DNA of 64,000 nt from Thiomicrorhabdus immobilis (GCF_021654855.1 NZ_AP024202.1:124001-188000), one strand, 5' to 3'. Shown: positions 1-9,200, counted from the stretch's first letter. Numbers and translations are program-made. Notes: generated by a model from the letters alone, not told the origin.

Positions 1-228
1 AACCCAAGCATTGCCAAATTGCGGTTGAATACGGTGGCTCAGCAAGCGGGGGGCAATAAGGTGTTACAAGCACAAGTCAATCAGCAAAGAGCGGAGCAGT
101 TTGAACATCAATTGCAAAAATTGCAAGACGACCAGAAACAGCTTTTAAAAAGGCTGTTTGAGCGTGAAGAAGGTTTTCATGCCGCGCAAGAGAAAGCGCA
201 TGTTATTCCAGGAGCGCAACCATGGTAA
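1..228 (+). CDS. C-terminal end of a Bat-operon protein (BatB/BatC-like), partial
   Basis: Only the last 75 codons are present; the frame is open from base 1 and stops with TAA at 226-228. The visible tail is hydrophilic and rich in Gln, Lys and Glu (for example QRAEQFEHQLQKLQDDQKQL), which suggests a helical or coiled-coil end. The stop overlaps the start of the batD-like gene by 7 bp, so the two are translationally coupled. In Bat operons the gene before batD is usually batB or batC (VWA and TPR proteins), and this tail would suit the end of a TPR/BatC or fused BatB-BatC protein. That identity rests on position only, because no diagnostic domain lies inside the window. Confidence 0.55.
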   Translation, partial: NPSIAKLRLNTVAQQAGGNKVLQAQVNQQRAEQFEHQLQKLQDDQKQLLKRLFEREEGFHAAQEKAHVIPGAQPW

Positions 229-1802
229 ACACGATGAGGACTTTGGGTTGTAGGTTATTGGCGTTGTTTTTGGTCACGTTTTTTGTCAGTCCGGCCATGG
301 CGTTTGATGCCGAAGTGACCAGGCCTGGTGATTTGGCTAAAGCTGAAGCAACACAAGAGAGTTCACCGATAACGGTGAGGATTCGACCGACCAATGTGCA
401 GCTTGGCGAGCCGGTTTCTCTCGTGATCGAGGGTGAGAAAATCGGTCAGTCGACCGCGTTATTGGATTGGAGCAATCTTAAGCAAGATTTTGTGATCAAT
501 GGGGTTGACCAGCACTCATACCTTTTAAGGTTGACGCTGTATCCGCTTAAAGAGGGTGATTTAGTGATTGCCGAGCAAAATGCCGGTAGGGTGCATATCC
601 CGAGAACGGTCATTCAGGTTCAAGCTAATCCACAAGTGAGTATTCAATGGCAAAAGCCTAAAGCCGAATTGTTCAGCACACAACAAGGGGTGTGGCAAGC
701 CAAGGTGGCGGTAGATAATCCGGCGTTCTTAGTGGAAATGCAACCGTCTTCGGAGTCGGAAAATAACGAAATCATTACACATCTGTTAAGTTCGTTAAGT
801 CATCCGCAACTCCATATGGTGAGTTATGAGATGCCGAGTGTTTCAAAGCGACAAACGGTACTTATCAACTCGCCTGTGGTTGAAGTGAAAAACACCAGTA
901 ATCGACGTTGGAAGTTTTTCGATTCTCCACAAACCGTGCAGATTAAACCCTTGCCGATTTTTTTACCGATGTCGGCTGCCGTCGGTGAGATCGACTGGAA
1001 GATAACACCTTTAAGGCGGTTTTACCAAGTGGGTGATTTGTATTATTGGCACTGGCAATTAACCGGCCAAGGAGTGACCGAGGATTATCTTAAATCCACG
1101 GCTTATCAGTTGATTGGTCAGTTAACGCACAATGATCAGCTTGCTTGGCTGGCAGAGTCGATGCAAGCCACACAAATGAGTGATGATAAAGGTATGTTGA
1201 CGCAGTTGGATGTGCAGATACCGTTTCGGATCAAACAACCAGGCCTGGTTGATTTTCCTGAGCTTGTTTTGCGCAGTTTTAATCCCGACCAGGCCAAGGT
1301 GTCGCAACAGACTTTTGCGGTGGCGAGCGTGGTGGTTGTACCAGGCTGGCTGGTATGGATTTTCAACTGGTTGATTTTGTTGCTTGGCATCGTTTCAGGC
1401 TATTTTATACTGCTACTTGTTAAGCAGTATTGGTTGAATATCCAGTTGCGTAGACAATTGAAAGAGGCGCAAACCAGTGAGCACGTTTTGCAGGCGATTT
1501 TGTCTTGGCAATCGAAACACCTATTGGGTTTAAGTATGACTGGGCAAACCAATCAGATTCAGTCATTGAGACAATTTGAACAGTGGTATCAACAACTTTA
1601 TGGCGATTCGCCGATATTATCGACGTTAATCGACGAGTTGAATGCCATGCTTTACTCAAAATCGAGTCAAGAGGCGTCGTTTTCAAGCATCAGAAATAAT
1701 GCCCAGGCCTGGGCATATTCACTTTCCATCATCAAAGGCTCACAACTGGCTTTCAAACGAGTCTTAAGAAAGGTCATGCAAGCCTTAAGGCTTAACCGAT
1801 AA
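222..1802 (+). CDS. batD: BatD-like protein (Bat aerotolerance operon)
   Basis: The 526-residue protein begins with a signal peptide (hydrophobic core LLALFLVTFFVSPAMA, cleavage likely after AMA near residue 27). A long extracytoplasmic beta-rich region follows, then one membrane helix at about residues 372-398 and a cytoplasmic tail of about 125 residues. This layout, with the early motif VRIRPTNVQLGEPVSL, is that of BatD family proteins, which are encoded with BatA/B/C and linked to oxygen or stress tolerance. ATG at 222 overlaps the preceding stop; a second ATG at 234 is an alternative start. The gene carries two exact ACCAGGCCTGGT palindromes (318 and 1238) and a GCCCAGGCCTGGGC variant (1701), encoding Thr-Arg-Pro-Gly, Pro-Gly-Leu-Val and Ala-Gln-Ala-Trp-Ala. 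The family call is solid; the biochemical role is not known. Confidence 0.8.
   Translation: MVNTMRTLGCRLLALFLVTFFVSPAMAFDAEVTRPGDLAKAEATQESSPITVRIRPTNVQLGEPVSLVIEGEKIGQSTALLDWSNLKQDFVINGVDQHSYLLRLTLYPLKEGDLVIAEQNAGRVHIPRTVIQVQANPQVSIQWQKPKAELFSTQQGVWQAKVAVDNPAFLVEMQPSSESENNEIITHLLSSLSHPQLHMVSYEMPSVSKRQTVLINSPVVEVKNTSNRRWKFFDSPQTVQIKPLPIFLPMSAAVGEIDWKITPLRRFYQVGDLYYWHWQLTGQGVTEDYLKSTAYQLIGQLTHNDQLAWLAESMQATQMSDDKGMLTQLDVQIPFRIKQPGLVDFPELVLRSFNPDQAKVSQQTFAVASVVVVPGWLVWIFNWLILLLGIVSGYFILLLVKQYWLNIQLRRQLKEAQTSEHVLQAILSWQSKHLLGLSMTGQTNQIQSLRQFEQWYQQLYGDSPILSTLIDELNAMLYSKSSQEASFSSIRNNAQAWAYSLSIIKGSQLAFKRVLRKVMQALRLNR
318..329. repeat. ACCAGGCCTGGT palindrome, exact, inside batD
   Basis: Exact 12-bp copy, read in batD as Thr-Arg-Pro-Gly. 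It lies just after the predicted signal peptide. Confidence 0.9.
1238..1249. repeat. ACCAGGCCTGGT palindrome, exact, inside batD
   Basis: Exact copy, read as Gln-Pro-Gly-Leu-Val in batD. Confidence 0.9.
1701..1714. repeat. Palindrome variant GCCCAGGCCTGGGC inside batD
   Basis: The 10-bp core CCAGGCCTGG is kept. Both outer bases are changed in a compensating way, so this is a perfect 14-bp palindrome. It is read as Ala-Gln-Ala-Trp-Ala. Confidence 0.75.
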
Positions 1803-1865
1803 AACGGCCGTTCAATCCAGAATATAGCCTGCTGTAGAACGGGTTTTGCGTTCCGGATAAGAATT

Positions 1866-1877
1866 ACCAGGCCCGGT
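1866..1877. repeat. Palindrome variant ACCAGGCCCGGT between convergent genes
   Basis: One mismatch (T to C at position 9). It lies between the ends of batD (+) and the small membrane protein gene (-). Confidence 0.7.
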
Positions 1878-1909
1878 GACTTTAAAAATCTTCGTGGCTG
1901 ATTTTGCTA

Positions 1910-2170
1910 TTATTTTGAACGGTAGGTTTCATCAAACGGTTTGATGATGCGTTGGTATTTTTTCCAAACCAACACTAGGGCATAGACTAAAGAACCCAGT
2001 AGAATCGCCAAACCAAGGTAAGCGATACCGGTTGAAAAGGCGTTCTCTCTGAACAAGAACGGAATCATTAAAATCACGCCTAAGATAAAGCCCATTGAGA
2101 TGGTTTTTAATGCTACTTTAATGATGCCCTGCATAAGTAAATGTTTGTGTTCTGGTGAACCTAATTCCAT
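1910..2170 (-). CDS. Small two-helix membrane protein, unknown function
   Basis: The 86-residue product has a short polar N-terminus (MELGSPEHKHLL), two strongly hydrophobic stretches at about residues 25-43 and 49-69, and a basic C-terminal tail (KKYQRIIKPFDETYRSK). This suggests a double-spanning inner-membrane protein. I do not recognise a family and see no catalytic motif. It is transcribed away from trxC's 3' end region and converges with batD, with a one-mismatch palindrome between the two stops. The ribosome-binding site before the ATG is weak. It is probably a real gene given its two clean helices and lack of overlap, but its function is unassigned. Confidence 0.55.
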   Translation of the reverse strand: MELGSPEHKHLLMQGIIKVALKTISMGFILGVILMIPFLFRENAFSTGIAYLGLAILLGSLVYALVLVWKKYQRIIKPFDETYRSK

Positions 2171-2247
2171 GCTGTTCTCGCTGTAATGTATAGAGGTTGT
2201 TTGATTATACGTTTGTTAGGTTTCTTAGATGGGAAAAATCGATGTAA

Positions 2248-2280
2248 CGGGCGATATGTTTGAATACATCGCCCGATTTT
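2248..2280 (-). terminator. Possible terminator after trxC
   Basis: Inverted repeat with 8-bp arms CGGGCGAT/ATCGCCCG (2248-2255 and 2268-2275), about 25 bp past the trxC stop. On the minus strand the T-run is interrupted (TTACATCGATTTTT), so efficiency is uncertain. Confidence 0.35.
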
Positions 2281-2300
2281 CTGAAGCTTGGCGGCTTGGT

Positions 2301-2729
2301 CTAGTTTGGCAGGTTTTGCTCAAGCCAGCGGCTAAAATTACCATAATCCATTGCGCCAGACATTCTGGTTAACTCTTTGCCAGACTGGAACACCGCCAGT
2401 GTCGGAATAGAGCGAATGCCAAATTGAGCGGCGATTTGCTGTTCGTTTTCGGTGTTGATTTTAATAAAACGTGCTCTAGGCTCAAAGTTAGCTGCGGCTT
2501 GCGCAAAGGTTGGGGCAAATCCCTGACAAGGCCCACACCAAGGCGCCCAAAAATCCACTACAAGTGGTTGGTCGCTTTTATTTAAAGCTCTTTGGAATTG
2601 TTGGCCGTTCATCTCTATTGGTTTGCCAGGGAAAAGTTCGCCTTTGCATTTGCCACAAGTGGCTTGTTTGGAGAGTTTTTCATCTGGTACACGGTTAAGA
2701 CCCGCGCAGTGTGGACACATAATAATCAT
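2301..2729 (-). CDS. trxC: Thioredoxin 2 (TrxC), zinc-ribbon thioredoxin
   Basis: Cytoplasmic protein-disulfide reductase of about 142 residues. An N-terminal zinc-binding module has two CxxC pairs (C5/C8 in CPHC and C25/C28 in CGKC). A thioredoxin fold follows with the active site WCGPC (C65, C68) and the cis-proline segment GIRSIPTLAVF. The extra zinc pairs separate TrxC from TrxA, and the length fits TrxC (about 140). I take ATG at 2729 because GGAAG lies 7-8 bases upstream; a GTG at 2732 and an ATG at 2720 are alternatives. In Escherichia coli trxC belongs to the OxyR regulon; I did not find a clear OxyR site here. It probably acts with the thiol-defence genes elsewhere in the window. Confidence 0.92.
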   Translation of the reverse strand: MIIMCPHCAGLNRVPDEKLSKQATCGKCKGELFPGKPIEMNGQQFQRALNKSDQPLVVDFWAPWCGPCQGFAPTFAQAAANFEPRARFIKINTENEQQIAAQFGIRSIPTLAVFQSGKELTRMSGAMDYGNFSRWLEQNLPN

Positions 2730-2795
2730 CACTTACTTCCCATTGTTTATGTCGGTAATTCTAAAAATATGGGGGTGTTTCAGGCGTTTTCAAGT

Positions 2796-3260
2796 CTAGT
2801 TTTCATCAAGCCAGCTAGGCTTGGGACTTTCGCGTTTACCTGCATCAAACCCTTCGTTAACAAAGCCATGCAGGGTTTCGTCATGGCAGTGAATCAACTC
2901 TACTATTTTGGGATCATCGCTGGTCAGGGTCGCTTCTACACCGTTTTCTATATTACGGTATTCCATTTTGATTTGGTCTTTGTATTCAAATAAAGCGGAA
3001 AATAGAGGATCCCAAGAACGGATCGCCCTGCCCATGCCAAAGCGTTTTTCCATGCCGATAACATGTTCTTGAATGATTTTAGCCAACTTGGGAGATGCCG
3101 AAGTGGTGCGGCTACAAATCCCGTTGGGAAGTTTTTCCGTAGTGCGCTCTAGTTCAGAATGATGTTCGAGTAGATGGCTGAACAGGGCTTGGTCTTTTTT
3201 GTGTTGTTCATCACTGCCGTGTCCGTGTTTGTAATTGCGGTGCTGGGATTTGCTTTCCAT
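2796..3260 (-). CDS. Conserved-looking His-rich protein, unknown function
   Basis: About 154 residues with no signal peptide or membrane helix. The N-terminus is rich in His, Lys and Gln (HRNYKHGHGSDEQHKKDQ), followed by HLLEHH. The core has two loosely similar segments, KIIQEHVIGMEKRFGMG and KIVELIHCHDETLHGFVNEG, each with a conserved-looking His in a helix. The TSDDPK motif before the second copy suggests an internal duplication. A metal-binding role is possible from the His content, but this is only inference. I chose ATG at 3260 because GGAG lies 8 bases upstream; the ATG at 3272 overlaps that ribosome-binding site. It lies upstream of trxC on the same strand with a 66-bp gap, so co-transcription is possible. 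Confidence 0.6.
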   Translation of the reverse strand: MESKSQHRNYKHGHGSDEQHKKDQALFSHLLEHHSELERTTEKLPNGICSRTTSASPKLAKIIQEHVIGMEKRFGMGRAIRSWDPLFSALFEYKDQIKMEYRNIENGVEATLTSDDPKIVELIHCHDETLHGFVNEGFDAGKRESPKPSWLDEN

Positions 3261-3718
3261 AAAATACTCCATATACGGTCAAGGTATTTTAAATAAGTTT
3301 GCTTGAATTGTCGTGGTGGAGCCGTGTGCAAAATTGAGTTTGCGCAACTATCAAGCAAAAAAAAACGCGGTATTGGTCGATACCGCGCTTTTCAAGCTGA
3401 GGAGCATTAAAAACCCTTTTTTAAAACAGGGAGAGTTTTTGAGGCTTTTAAGACTAAGGAGTAACTCAAATAAATTGATTAGGTTTATTCAAGTTACTGA
3501 AGAGTTTAATACTCAGCTTAACTTTGAGCAATAGGTAAAAGTTGAGGAAGTATTGAAAGAGTATGGATAACTAATATGGGTATTAGAATATTTTATACAC
3601 CTATAGGCTAAAGCCTTATTTTATGTAAGGGTAATTGATTTAATTCATTATTATCAATAAGTTAAAACAGAATGAGTCAAGTATGGTTTTGAACACCATC
3701 CTGCTTTGCGTATGAAGG
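3261..3718. other. Gene-free stretch of 458 bp with an orphan minus-strand terminator
   Basis: I see no convincing coding frame. A 73-codon plus-strand frame (3313-3534) has no ribosome-binding site and unnatural composition. The right part (3540-3720) is AT-rich. The stretch holds a strong minus-strand intrinsic terminator at 3357-3387, over 330 bp beyond the nearest upstream minus-strand stop codon (3719). It could hold a long 3' UTR or a small RNA gene on the minus strand. Confidence 0.5.
3357..3387 (-). terminator. Strong intrinsic terminator, minus strand
   Basis: Perfect 8-bp arms CGCGGTAT (3366-3373) and ATACCGCG (3380-3387) with a 6-base loop. On the minus strand they are followed by nine T (A-run at 3357-3365). 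Confidence 0.75.
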
Positions 3719-5323
3719 TTATTTTTCAGAAACAACCGTTTTAGAGTCATGCTTTGTTGTCATGGATGCCTCAGTGGTGTTTGTAGCAAGGATTTCAGGT
3801 TGAATTTTTTGATTAGTATCGTCTGATTGAATATCGCTGGCTTGGCTTTTTGGGGCGCTCTGCTGAAATTCGACCGGTGTTGTTTCGGGGATATCAATCT
3901 CAGCGGTTGTCGTTTCCTGCTTACCTGAAGGGTTTGCAAATTGGTCGTTTAACTTCTGAATGGCTCTTTTACTGGCCGCCACGACTTGGGTTAGTTTGCG
4001 ACGATTTCGGTTGCTCCAACCTCTCGGCTCTTTAGAGAACATGCGCCGCCAAAAGCGTGTATTGTGACGAAGGGCATTGGCTAATTGGGGATCGTTTTTT
4101 TCAATGCGTGCCGCATCCCATTCAGAAAGTTTGGCGCGTAAGAACCAATGGGTGCTGAAAATGATGACCACAGCTACAGCGCTGAAGCCCGCACCATAGA
4201 TAATCGATTCTTGCATGAGTTGAGCGATTTTCCATTCCAATATAGGTGTATCAAAAGCGCCAAATGTATTAAGGGCAAACAGCAGAGCGAAAAACAGGGT
4301 AGCAAACACAGCTATGTCTGCAGTAATGACTTTTCTGCGCCATGAGCGGACGGCATCCTTTATTAGTGGTATTTTGGTTTCATGAATCTCTTCTACAAGG
4401 TTTTCCATTGCATTGGCGATGCGGTAGGTACGTTCGATGCTGACTTTATCAATACGTTGTTGAATGCGCTGCATATCCAAATCTTTTTTACGTTTAAAGC
4501 GTTCCGCTTTGGCGTCATCATCGAAATCATTGGCAGAAGCTTCGTTATAGATGGCATAGAAATTTCCACCCACCAAGCCTTGACTGGAAATCGCGCGTTG
4601 CCATGAACCAATCACCTCTTCAGGGTTATCTTCTTGCGCGGCGGTATCAATTTGATTGAGAATGTAAAGAACCTTGTCAGAATCCTTACGGCCAATGGTG
4701 GTCGCAACCAAATGTTGTAATGTATCGCGCATTGCACCTGGCTCAGGGTGACGAGCGTCAAAAAACACCAATACCAAATCAGACATTTCAATAATGTGAT
4801 TGGTAATCCTAAGGGTTGAGTCTCTCTGCGAATCCGCATCAAAGCCAGGAGAATCAATTAAGATTTTGCCTTTTAACACCTCTGCATTGGTGGTTTTGAG
4901 TTGCAGGTATTTATCAATACGACTGCCTTCACCGGTTTCGACCTTCTCAATCTCTTTGCTTATTCCAAAAAAAGGAAAGCGCGGGTCAGAATCCAATGCT
5001 AGGCCTGGTAGAGTGGTCACCTCATCGTTCTCACCATAACAAAGAACGGTAAATTTATCGTCAACGGCTTGATTACCGGTGGTTTGAATCTTTTTACCTG
5101 TGTAGCCGTTAATAAACGTCGACTTACCTGCCGAAAAGGTACCCAGTACCGAAATAAGCGGCCACCACGAGATTTGCGTTGCATAAGATTGTTCTTTCGT
5201 TAACAACCCAGTTTTGTAACCCACTTTATCAAGCTCTTTGTAGGTATTGATGATGTCTAAAAGAACCGGGTTCTCTTCTTTAAGGTGTTGTTGCAATTTA
5301 AGATAGCGCTCTTTTGGTGTCAT
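3719..5323 (-). CDS. Dynamin-like GTPase, membrane-associated
   Basis: The 534-residue protein has a GTPase domain of the dynamin superfamily: P-loop GTFSAGKST at residues 61-69, a DSPG switch/G3 motif in ILIDSPGFD, and G4 motif NQID in LYILNQIDT. After a helical region come two hydrophobic segments (about residues 335-355 and 370-392), which suggests membrane anchoring. The C-terminal 100 residues are polar and low-complexity, rich in Thr, Gln and Ser. Family members bind membranes and act in membrane remodelling, fission or fusion, but bacterial roles vary and this one cannot be fixed from sequence. AAGGAAG lies about 8 bases before the ATG. A degenerate half-copy of the repeated palindrome (AGGCCTGGT, 5001-5009) lies in the GTPase part, encoding Pro-Gly-Leu-Ala. 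Confidence 0.82.
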   Translation of the reverse strand: MTPKERYLKLQQHLKEENPVLLDIINTYKELDKVGYKTGLLTKEQSYATQISWWPLISVLGTFSAGKSTFINGYTGKKIQTTGNQAVDDKFTVLCYGENDEVTTLPGLALDSDPRFPFFGISKEIEKVETGEGSRIDKYLQLKTTNAEVLKGKILIDSPGFDADSQRDSTLRITNHIIEMSDLVLVFFDARHPEPGAMRDTLQHLVATTIGRKDSDKVLYILNQIDTAAQEDNPEEVIGSWQRAISSQGLVGGNFYAIYNEASANDFDDDAKAERFKRKKDLDMQRIQQRIDKVSIERTYRIANAMENLVEEIHETKIPLIKDAVRSWRRKVITADIAVFATLFFALLFALNTFGAFDTPILEWKIAQLMQESIIYGAGFSAVAVVIIFSTHWFLRAKLSEWDAARIEKNDPQLANALRHNTRFWRRMFSKEPRGWSNRNRRKLTQVVAASKRAIQKLNDQFANPSGKQETTTAEIDIPETTPVEFQQSAPKSQASDIQSDDTNQKIQPEILATNTTEASMTTKHDSKTVVSEK

Positions 5324-5528
5324 GTTTTCGCTTCCTTAGTGGTGATTAGATGGGCTTGCTTAACACTGGGTTGAACCGTGCATGGGTTGAGCATAGGAGG
5401 AGTTTGGATATTTTATCTTGGCATTATTAAGATGGTTGGATATTGCGTTGGATCCAACTTCATATAACATCATCCATGCTAGGTCGCTATCAATCGATTT
5501 CAATTACGCCGCCACGGCTTGACGTAGG

Positions 5529-5548
5529 TTTAACCAGGCCTGGTTAAA
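5529..5548. repeat. ACCAGGCCTGGT palindrome extended to 20 bp
   Basis: Exact core at 5533-5544. Flanks TTTA/TAAA extend it to a perfect 20-bp inverted repeat just past the stop of the minus-strand gene ending at 5555. There is no T-run, so it is a hairpin but not a classic terminator. Confidence 0.9.
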
Positions 5549-5554
5549 TCCAAG

Positions 5555-5896
5555 CTATTCTTTAGTGGAAATAGTCGATTGATTTGATAAAAAATTGCTT
5601 TGAGCCTGCAAGTTGGAGGCATAGGTTAAACCGTTTGTGGTTTCGTTGGCTTCGTTTGCGCTATTTTCAACCGCTTCAGTATTGTTGATGGTTTGCTGAC
5701 GGCTTAAGGATAAATAATCGGTTACCGGATTTTCGGTGCTTGTCGTTAATGTCACCGATGTATCTAGCTTGGAAGGCGTGCGCAAGCTTTCAGAGGATCG
5801 TTCATTGGTCTTAGATTCAATTTTAGAATTATTGTTGCTTTGTTGGTTTTGCATTGATAGTGCGGCTGAAGCAAGATTAGGGTTAATTGTAGACAT
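5555..5896 (-). CDS. Small Ser/Asn/Thr-rich protein divergent from the adhesin gene, unknown function
   Basis: About 113 residues, starting MSTINPNLASAALSM. ATG at 5896 is preceded by AGGAG at a good distance; an upstream in-frame ATG at 5911 would lie before that site. The protein is rich in Ser, Asn, Thr and Gln, has no Cys or Trp, no hydrophobic helix and no recognisable signal peptide, and looks intrinsically disordered. It is read away from the giant adhesin across a 324-bp shared intergenic region, so common regulation is possible. It has no match to a family I know. Repetitive composition such as this can be a translation artefact, but the ribosome-binding site and clean position argue for a real gene. 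Confidence 0.5.
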   Translation of the reverse strand: MSTINPNLASAALSMQNQQSNNNSKIESKTNERSSESLRTPSKLDTSVTLTTSTENPVTDYLSLSRQQTINNTEAVENSANEANETTNGLTYASNLQAQSNFLSNQSTISTKE

Positions 5897-6220
5897 AATA
5901 AACTCCTGCAAAACATCTTAACTAAAAGAAAAATCAATTATTGATGATTCAATTATAGGATAAATGAAGGGCAAAAAACCGATTTATAAATCAAATTCAA
6001 AGAAAGAGAGTTTGTTTCAATAAGTTTAAAGGATTTATGACACTACATTTAGTGAATTTCTATAATCCTAATCTATATTTAGTGGGTTATAAATTGTTAA
6101 CTAAAAAAAGATTATTGTATTGTCCTTGGGTACAGTAGGCGTGCTTGAACCTCAAGCGTATGATACGTTTAAATAGAGTTTTAATAGCTTGATATTCAAT
6201 GCAAAAATTGGAGTGCCAAA
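5897..6220. promoter_or_regulatory. Divergent regulatory region upstream of the giant adhesin
   Basis: This 324-bp AT-rich region holds no gene. A 16-bp imperfect direct repeat, CTACATTTAGTGAATT (6043-6058) and CTATATTTAGTGGGTT (6073-6088), matches at 13 of 16 positions and is spaced exactly 30 bp, about three helical turns, as expected for tandem regulator sites. A weak sigma-70-like pair TTGTTA (6094) / TATTGT (6118) with an 18-bp spacer follows. GGAG lies about 8 bases before the adhesin ATG at 6221. The promoter assignment is tentative. Confidence 0.4.
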
Positions 6221-9200
6221 ATGTCTACAATCGTCGGTGAAGTTTCAAAGTTAGAAGGTGTTGTTCGTGCCATAAATCCAGCGACAGGTGAAAGTCGTGT
6301 TCTACAAGCTGGGGATGAGGTATTCGCAGGAGAGGTTATTCAAACCTCCGGTAAGGGTGGCATCGTTATCGATATGGCCAATGGTACGCTTTTAACACTT
6401 GGACGCGACACGCAAATGCGTTTGGATGACGACGTGGCTGGACAAGCGAACATGGTCGATTCTGGAACAGAAGGCGCTGTAGATATCGCAGCACTTCAGC
6501 AAGCGGTATTGGAAGGAAACTTCGACGCACTTGAAGCCACTGCAGCCGGTGATGCTTTAGTCTTTGGTAGCGCCTCGGATGGCGGTGTTTTTGTCGAACG
6601 TATAGCAAGCACAGGCCAAGTGACTTCAGGTTTTGATACGACGACAGAAAATCAAACATTCACTGATGTGACACGTTATACCGGTGAAGAGATCGCTCCT
6701 GGTGTTACTCCTGCTACACCTGTTATCCCAACCATCAGCGTAGCGGATGCCGGAACGATCAATGAAGGTTCGGATGCAAGCTTCATCGTAACGTTAAGCA
6801 ACCCGATGGAAGCGGCACACGACATCAGCTTAAGCACCACATTAGGTACCGCCGAAGCGAACGACATCGGTGCGATGACTGTCAGCTACAACGACGGCGT
6901 CAACGACATCGTCATCCCCCAAAACACAGATGGCAGCTACACGGTTCCTGCAGGGGTTACCTCATTGACGGTTGACGTTGCCACGACTCAAGACGATGTA
7001 TACGAAGGACCTGAAACCTTCAGCTTAACCGCGGGTTCAACGTTGGTTGGCAGCGACACGGGCAGTGCGACGATTGTCGATGACGGCACAGGCACACCGC
7101 CTCCAGGCACACCAGTAGACAACGACATCCCAACCATCAGCGTAGCGGATGCCGGAACGATCAATGAAGGTTCGGATGCAAGCTTCATCGTAACGTTAAG
7201 CAACCCGATGGAAGCGGCACACGACATCAGCTTAAGCACCACATTAGGTACCGCCGAAGCGAACGACATCGGTGCGATGACTGTCAGCTACAACGACGGC
7301 GTCAACGACATCGTCATCACCCAAAACACAGATGGCAGCTACACGGTTCCTGCAGGGGTTACCTCATTGACGGTTGACGTTGCCACGACTCAAGACGATG
7401 TATACGAAGGACCTGAAACCTTCAGCTTAACCGCGGGTTCAGCGTTGGTTGGCAGTGATACAGGCAGTGCGACGATTGTCGATGACGGCACAGGTACACC
7501 ACCTCCAGGCACGCCAGTAGACAACGACATCCCAACCATCAGCGTAGCGGATGCTGGAACGATCAATGAAGGTTCGGATGCAAGCTTCATCGTAACGTTA
7601 AGCAACCCGATGGAAGCGGCACACGACATCAGCTTAAGCACCACATTAGGTACCGCCGAAGCGAACGACATCGGTGCGATGACTGTCAGCTACAACGACG
7701 GCGTCAACGACATCGTCATCCCCCAAAACACAGATGGCAGCTACACGGTTCCTGCAGGGGTTACCTCATTGACGGTTGACGTTGCCACGACTCAAGACGA
7801 TGTATACGAAGGACCTGAAACCTTCAGCTTAACCGCGGGTTCAGCGTTGGTTGGCAGTGATACAGGCAGTGCGACGATTGTCGATGACGGCACAGGTACA
7901 CCACCTCCAGGCACGCCAGTAGACAACGACATCCCAACCATCAGCGTAGCGGATGCTGGAACGATCAATGAAGGTTCGGATGCAAGCTTCATCGTAACGT
8001 TAAGCAACCCGATGGAAGCGGCACACGACATCAGCTTAAGCACCACATTAGGTACCGCCGAAGCGAACGACATCGGTGCGATGACTGTCAGCTACAACGA
8101 CGGCGTCAACGACATCGTCATCCCCCAAAACACAGATGGCAGCTACACGGTTCCTGCAGGGGTTACCTCATTGACGGTTGACGTTGCCACGACTCAAGAC
8201 GATGTATACGAAGGACCTGAAACCTTCAGCTTAACCGCGGGTTCAACGTTGGTTGGCAGCGACACGGGCAGTGCGACGATTGTCGATGACGGCACAGGCA
8301 CACCGCCTCCAGGCACACCAGTAGACAACGACATCCCAACCATCAGCGTAGCGGATGCCGGAACGATCAATGAAGGTTCGGATGCAAGCTTCATCGTAAC
8401 GTTAAGCAACCCGATGGAAGCGGCACACGACATCAGCTTAAGCACCACATTAGGTACCGCCGAAGCGAACGACATCGGTGCGATGACTGTCAGCTACAAC
8501 GACGGCGTCAACGACATCGTCATCACCCAAAACACAGATGGCAGCTACACGGTTCCTGCAGGGGTTACCTCATTGACGGTTGACGTTGCCACGACTCAAG
8601 ACGATGTATACGAAGGACCTGAAACCTTCAGCTTAACCGCGGGTTCAGCGTTGGTTGGCAGTGATACAGGCAGTGCGACGATTGTCGATGACGGCACAGG
8701 TACACCACCTCCAGGCACGCCAGTAGACAACGACATCCCAACCATCAGCGTAGCGGATGCTGGAACGATCAATGAAGGTTCGGATGCAAGCTTCATCGTA
8801 ACGTTAAGCAACCCGATGGAAGCGGCACACGACATCAGCTTAAGCACCACATTAGGTACCGCCGAAGCGAACGACATCGGTGCGATGACTGTCAGCTACA
8901 ACGACGGCGTCAACGACATCGTCATCCCCCAAAACACAGATGGCAGCTACACGGTTCCTGCAGGGGTTACCTCATTGACGGTTGACGTTGCCACGACTCA
9001 AGACGATGTATACGAAGGACCTGAAACCTTCAGCTTAACCGCGGGTTCAGCGTTGGTTGGCAGTGATACAGGCAGTGCGACGATTGTCGATGACGGCACA
9101 GGTACACCACCTCCAGGCACGCCAGTAGACAACGACATCCCAACCATCAGCGTAGCGGATGCCGGAACGATCAATGAAGGTTCGGATGCAAGCTTCATCG

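Noticed and set aside
3313-3534. 73-codon plus-strand frame in the gap after the His-rich gene
   Set aside because: No ribosome-binding site, unnatural composition, and it spans the strong minus-strand terminator.
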